From NCBI GenBank assembly GCA_963678705.1, contig CAVMBN010000143.1:62001-126000 (forward strand): a stretch of DNA of 64,000 nucleotides, in the 5' to 3' direction. Position 1 is the first letter of the stretch, and every line of letters starts with the position of its first letter. This DNA comes from Panorpa germanica. Taxonomy: Eukaryota; Arthropoda; Insecta; Mecoptera; Panorpidae. The notes under the pieces were generated by a model that was not told the origin of the DNA, did no database searches, and saw only the letters and a program-made list of their open reading frames with translations. This document shows positions 63,718 through 64,000 of the stretch, piece by piece. The position numbers and the translations under genes were made by a program.

Positions 63718-64000
63718 TCAAGTAAGTCGAATAACATTAACTATAAATAAATTTAAAACACAAGAATTAGTTTATATAAATGCGTGTTTTAAATAATAAT
63801 GACAGTGTATTAATTGTTATAAGTGATTAAGTGAACAATATATGCGGTTTTCTTGGAAATAGTGATTGATCGTTCATGAACATTCAATGGTAACAAACAA
63901 ATGGTAAGTAAGTAGGCATAAGTACAAGTATGTATATGAGATATTTATAGAAATTCAGTGTGCCTTTGTTGATGTCCGGTGGCCAAGTGACCTTCAAAGA
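63718..64000 (+). repeat. Satellite unit 44, partial
   Basis: The first 283 bp of a unit, cut by the window edge just inside motif A. Confidence 0.9.
63938..64000 (+). pseudogene. LINE ORF2 fragment, unit 44, cut by window edge
   Basis: Only the start of the motif A block is included. Confidence 0.6.

Larger units (their letters stand above)
1..64000 (+). repeat. LINE-derived satellite array, 1,586-bp basic unit
   Basis: Forty-three complete units and one partial unit lie head to tail with no unique sequence between them. Unit lengths cluster at 1,586 bp (full), 1,768-1,777 bp (with an A-tailed insertion), 1,557-1,558 bp (28-bp deletion), 1,150 bp (436-bp deletion) and 955 bp (631-bp deletion). 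One unit is 2,517 bp because of a DNA transposon. Each unit joins a ~960-bp remnant of an R1-like non-LTR retrotransposon to ~625 bp of AT-rich spacer. Both window edges lie inside the array, so its true length is unknown. Confidence 0.95.

Noticed and set aside
1-64000. rDNA-linked R1 tandem array
   Set aside because: R1 elements insert in 28S rDNA, but no rRNA-like sequence is seen at any unit junction.
1-64000. CRISPR array or bacterial tandem repeat
   Set aside because: Units are 1-1.8 kb with no short regular spacers, and the LINE, A-tailed insertion and splice-like signals indicate a eukaryote.

Overview
The whole 64 kb window is one head-to-tail satellite array. No host gene, tRNA, rRNA or CRISPR array was found. 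Anchoring on the recurring start TCAAGTAAGTCG gives 43 complete units and one partial unit, all on the + strand. The basic unit is 1,586 bp. About 960 bp of it is a dead fragment of a non-LTR retrotransposon (LINE), and about 625 bp is AT-rich spacer without coding signal. The LINE part is recognisable by R1-clade-like reverse-transcriptase landmarks. In order these are a motif A block (FIEIQCAF...RWP), the motif B block (KGCPQRSVMGPELWN), motif C (FAND in place of FADD), a thumb block (TLYKGAF...VYCASAWY), a post-RT block (CRTVSTEVVQV...IPLDL) and a tail block (LWQDRWDLIQKGRPTYW). The blocks lie in three frames with shared stops and missing catalytic aspartates, so the founder copy was already dead. 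The AT-richness, R1-type LINE and TTAA-targeting DNA transposon suggest an insect or other arthropod. The species and chromosome position cannot be told from the sequence.

Layout. Units 1-13 (1-22,023) are mixed full-length units. Five of them (2, 3, 5, 7, 10) carry the same ~175-187 bp A-tailed insertion at one site, and unit 4 has a 436-bp deletion. Unit 13 is interrupted by a 927-bp TTAA-flanked DNA transposon (20,689-21,615) with 19-bp terminal inverted repeats, an internal fold-back and two exon-like coding fragments. From about 22,647 to 55,475 the array is a tandem duplication of a 16,416-bp, twelve-unit higher-order repeat whose copies differ at only a handful of positions seen by eye. 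Inside it, full, 955-bp and 1,558-bp units form ~4.1-kb trimers. Units 39-44 (56,436-64,000) return to simple units, with private deletions and one unit bearing the same 436-bp deletion as unit 4.

No genes work together here. The interest lies in how the array formed: a dead LINE fragment was captured as a satellite monomer, then amplified, homogenised, re-amplified as a higher-order repeat by unequal crossing-over (the exchange point can be narrowed to 24 bp in hybrid unit 26), and colonised by other mobile elements. A cluster of one-base losses in homopolymers at 54.3-58.2 kb suggests weak consensus accuracy there, so the assembly needs independent support before biological conclusions are drawn from it.
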